A DNA stretch of 6,418 nucleotides, from positions 1 to 6,418 of the forward strand of contig CALTYW010000126.1 in assembly GCA_943913625.1 (NCBI GenBank), read 5' to 3'. The first letter of the stretch is position 1. Every line of letters begins with the position of its first letter. Shown here piece by piece: positions 5,343 through 6,418 of the stretch. A model generated the notes under the pieces. The model was not told the origin of the DNA and ran no database searches. It was given only the letters and a program-made list of their open reading frames with translations. The position numbers and the translations under genes are program-made. The DNA comes from an uncultured Campylobacter sp. GTDB taxonomy: Bacteria; Actinomycetota; Actinomycetes; Mycobacteriales; Mycobacteriaceae.

Positions 5343-6233
5343 ATGAACACGAACACGATTGCAGTAATTGGTTACGGCACAATCGGCGAGTCCTTTGCCA
5401 AGCTGTTCGCGGAGAACGGCTACACGGTGAAGGTCACGGATGTGCGCGATGATATCGACGAGCTCATCCAGAAGACGAACGCAGGGTTGGCTGAGGGCTC
5501 CCCGCAAATTCAAAAGGTTGACTCCGTCGAGGACGCCGTGGCGGATGCGTTCCTGGTGCAGGAGAATGGCCCGGAGACCCTCGAGTTCAAGCAGAACATG
5601 GCGCAGACCGTCTACGGCGCGAACCCGGAGATCATCTACGCCTCGTCCTCCTCGGCGCTGCTGCCGACGGACATCGCCTCCGTGCTCGAAGACGCCCAGG
5701 CGGCCAAGGTCCTCATCGCCCACCCGTTCAACCCGCCGCACCTGCTGCCGCTGGTGGAGCTCGTGCCGGGCGAGCGCACCTCCGACGAGACCATGACCAC
5801 TGCGCGCGAGTTCTACGAGAAGATCGGCAAAGCCGCGGTGACCCTGAATAAGGAGATCGAGGGCTACATTGCCAACCGCTTCCAAAAGCGCATTCTCGAC
5901 GAGGCGATGTACCTGCTCAACGAAGGCATCGCGTCGCCGGAGGACATCGACAAGGCGATGAAGAACTCCCTCGGCATCCGCTGGTCCGTCGTCGGCCCGC
6001 TCGAGGCCGTGAACCAGACCACGCCGAAGGGCATCAGCTTCACCCTCGAGTTCCTGCGGCCGTCGTTCGAGAAGATCAACGACCTGAAGGCCTACGACTA
6101 CGGCGGCGACGACGCCAAGCGCGCAGCCGCGATGGTCGAGGACGCCTACGGCAAGGGCTACACCCCAGAGGCAGCCGAAAAGCGCAACACCTACCTGCAG
6201 CGCGTGGCCGAGGCACTCGAGGGCCGCGACTAG
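5343..6233 (+). CDS. 3-hydroxyacyl-CoA dehydrogenase family protein
   Basis: This 296-aa, NAD-dependent, cytoplasmic enzyme oxidises a 3-hydroxy group next to a carboxylate or thioester. Residues 5-35 form the Rossmann start (GYGTIG at 10-15; Asp33 after the second strand favours NAD over NADP). Catalytic-type residues are the Ser cluster at 101-104, His127 in HPFNPPHLLPLVELVPG, Glu139 and Asn178 in ANRFQKR. The C-terminal domain has LLNEGIASPEDIDKAM and GIRWSVVGPLE. This pattern resembles the L-carnitine dehydrogenase/lambda-crystallin branch as much as the fatty-acid 3-hydroxyacyl-CoA (FadB2-type) branch, so the substrate is open. The ATG fits the family N-terminus, although GAGGGG ends only 1 base before it, so a leaderless start is possible. 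It lies between thiG and thiF on the opposite strand. Confidence 0.88.
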   Translation: MNTNTIAVIGYGTIGESFAKLFAENGYTVKVTDVRDDIDELIQKTNAGLAEGSPQIQKVDSVEDAVADAFLVQENGPETLEFKQNMAQTVYGANPEIIYASSSSALLPTDIASVLEDAQAAKVLIAHPFNPPHLLPLVELVPGERTSDETMTTAREFYEKIGKAAVTLNKEIEGYIANRFQKRILDEAMYLLNEGIASPEDIDKAMKNSLGIRWSVVGPLEAVNQTTPKGISFTLEFLRPSFEKINDLKAYDYGGDDAKRAAAMVEDAYGKGYTPEAAEKRNTYLQRVAEALEGRD

Positions 6234-6266
6234 CTACAGCACGTAATGGGCTACAGCACTTGATCG
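6233..6266. repeat. imperfect 17-bp tandem repeat across the thiG stop
   Basis: GCTACAGCAC occurs at 6233-6242 and again at 6250-6259. Extending both copies gives 17-bp units with 14 identical positions. The first copy begins on the last base of the dehydrogenase TAG stop, and the second contains the thiG stop (CTA on the plus strand, 6251-6253). It looks like a small local duplication in the convergent gap. No hairpin terminator is seen between the two genes. Confidence 0.5.
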
Positions 6267-6418
6267 GCCCAGTTCGCGAGGCCGTCGAAGGTGGAGGAGG
6301 CGACGGCGTGCTCGCGCCGGGGAATGCGCCCCGCGGCGCGAGCGAGCCGACCAGCCTCCACGGCGTGCCGCATCGCCTGCGCCATGGCCACCGGGTCCTG
6401 GCAGCGGTTCACCGCACT
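6251..6418 (-). CDS. thiG: thiazole synthase, C-terminal 55 residues (partial)
   Basis: The reverse strand reads SAVNRCQDPVAMAQAMRHAV, then EAGRLARAAGRIPRREHAVA and SSTFDGLANWADQVL, ending in TAG. This is the typical ThiG C-terminus: the final helix after the phosphate-binding loops (S-A-V/I-x-x-x-x-D-P-x-x-M-A) and the EAGRLA-AGRIP segment. ThiG condenses deoxyxylulose 5-phosphate, dehydroglycine and ThiS thiocarboxylate into the thiamine thiazole. The 5' part lies beyond the window edge at 6418. The stop is 17 bp from the convergent dehydrogenase stop. Confidence 0.9.
   Translation of the reverse strand, partial: SAVNRCQDPVAMAQAMRHAVEAGRLARAAGRIPRREHAVASSTFDGLANWADQVL

Noticed and set aside
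5262..5885. Leftward open frame opposite the dehydrogenase
   Set aside because: It is antisense to a gene with complete catalytic motifs and overlaps the thiF start. It has no recognisable protein features.
1..6418. CRISPR array, insertion sequence or phage defence island
   Set aside because: No regularly spaced repeats, transposase motifs or terminal inverted repeats were seen. hipBA is the only accessory system found.

Overview
The window looks like chromosomal DNA of a high-GC actinobacterium, most likely a Corynebacterium or a close relative. This rests on the GC-rich core genes, an actinobacterial-type initiator tRNA, a ThiF/MoeB protein fused to a rhodanese domain beside thiG, and start codons lying just after -10-like boxes without a Shine-Dalgarno, as is common in this group. 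The genus is an inference; no species marker is present.

Layout, left to right. Positions 1-48 hold the last codons of an unidentified rightward gene. An initiator tRNA-Met (98-174) follows, with a promoter-like stretch upstream and a strong intrinsic terminator (184-222). A leftward DJ-1/PfpI-superfamily gene of the Hsp31 type (289-966) shares a 113-bp divergent intergenic region with a rightward hipB-hipA toxin-antitoxin pair (1080-1373 and 1381-2601). In sampled 60-base lines hipA is clearly less GC-rich than the flanking core genes, so the pair may have been acquired horizontally. hipA ends tail to tail with an unrecognised leftward gene of about 152 codons (2613-3071) that probably starts at TTG. 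A perfect 15-bp hairpin (3135-3171) separates that gene from the next leftward unit.

The leftward unit starting at 5283 contains thiF (ThiF/MoeB plus rhodanese, 365 aa) and then two small exported four-cysteine proteins (140 and 184 aa). The first of these overlaps the thiF stop codon by ATGA and the second begins 12 bp after the first ends. The two are divergent tandem paralogs, and they are the least explained part of the window. A rightward 3-hydroxyacyl-CoA dehydrogenase family gene (5343-6233) is divergent from thiF and ends tail to tail with the 3' end of a leftward thiG (6251-6418, cut by the window edge).

How the genes fit together: ThiF would adenylate the C-terminus of ThiS, allowing its conversion to the thiocarboxylate that ThiG uses to build the thiazole ring of thiamine. 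Here the usually adjacent thiG and thiF are split by an opposite-strand dehydrogenase gene. HipB would neutralise HipA and repress its own promoter. The DJ-1-like protein is probably a stress or electrophile-handling enzyme. There are no CRISPR arrays, insertion sequences, integrases or rRNA genes. No stretch longer than 300 bases lacks a gene.
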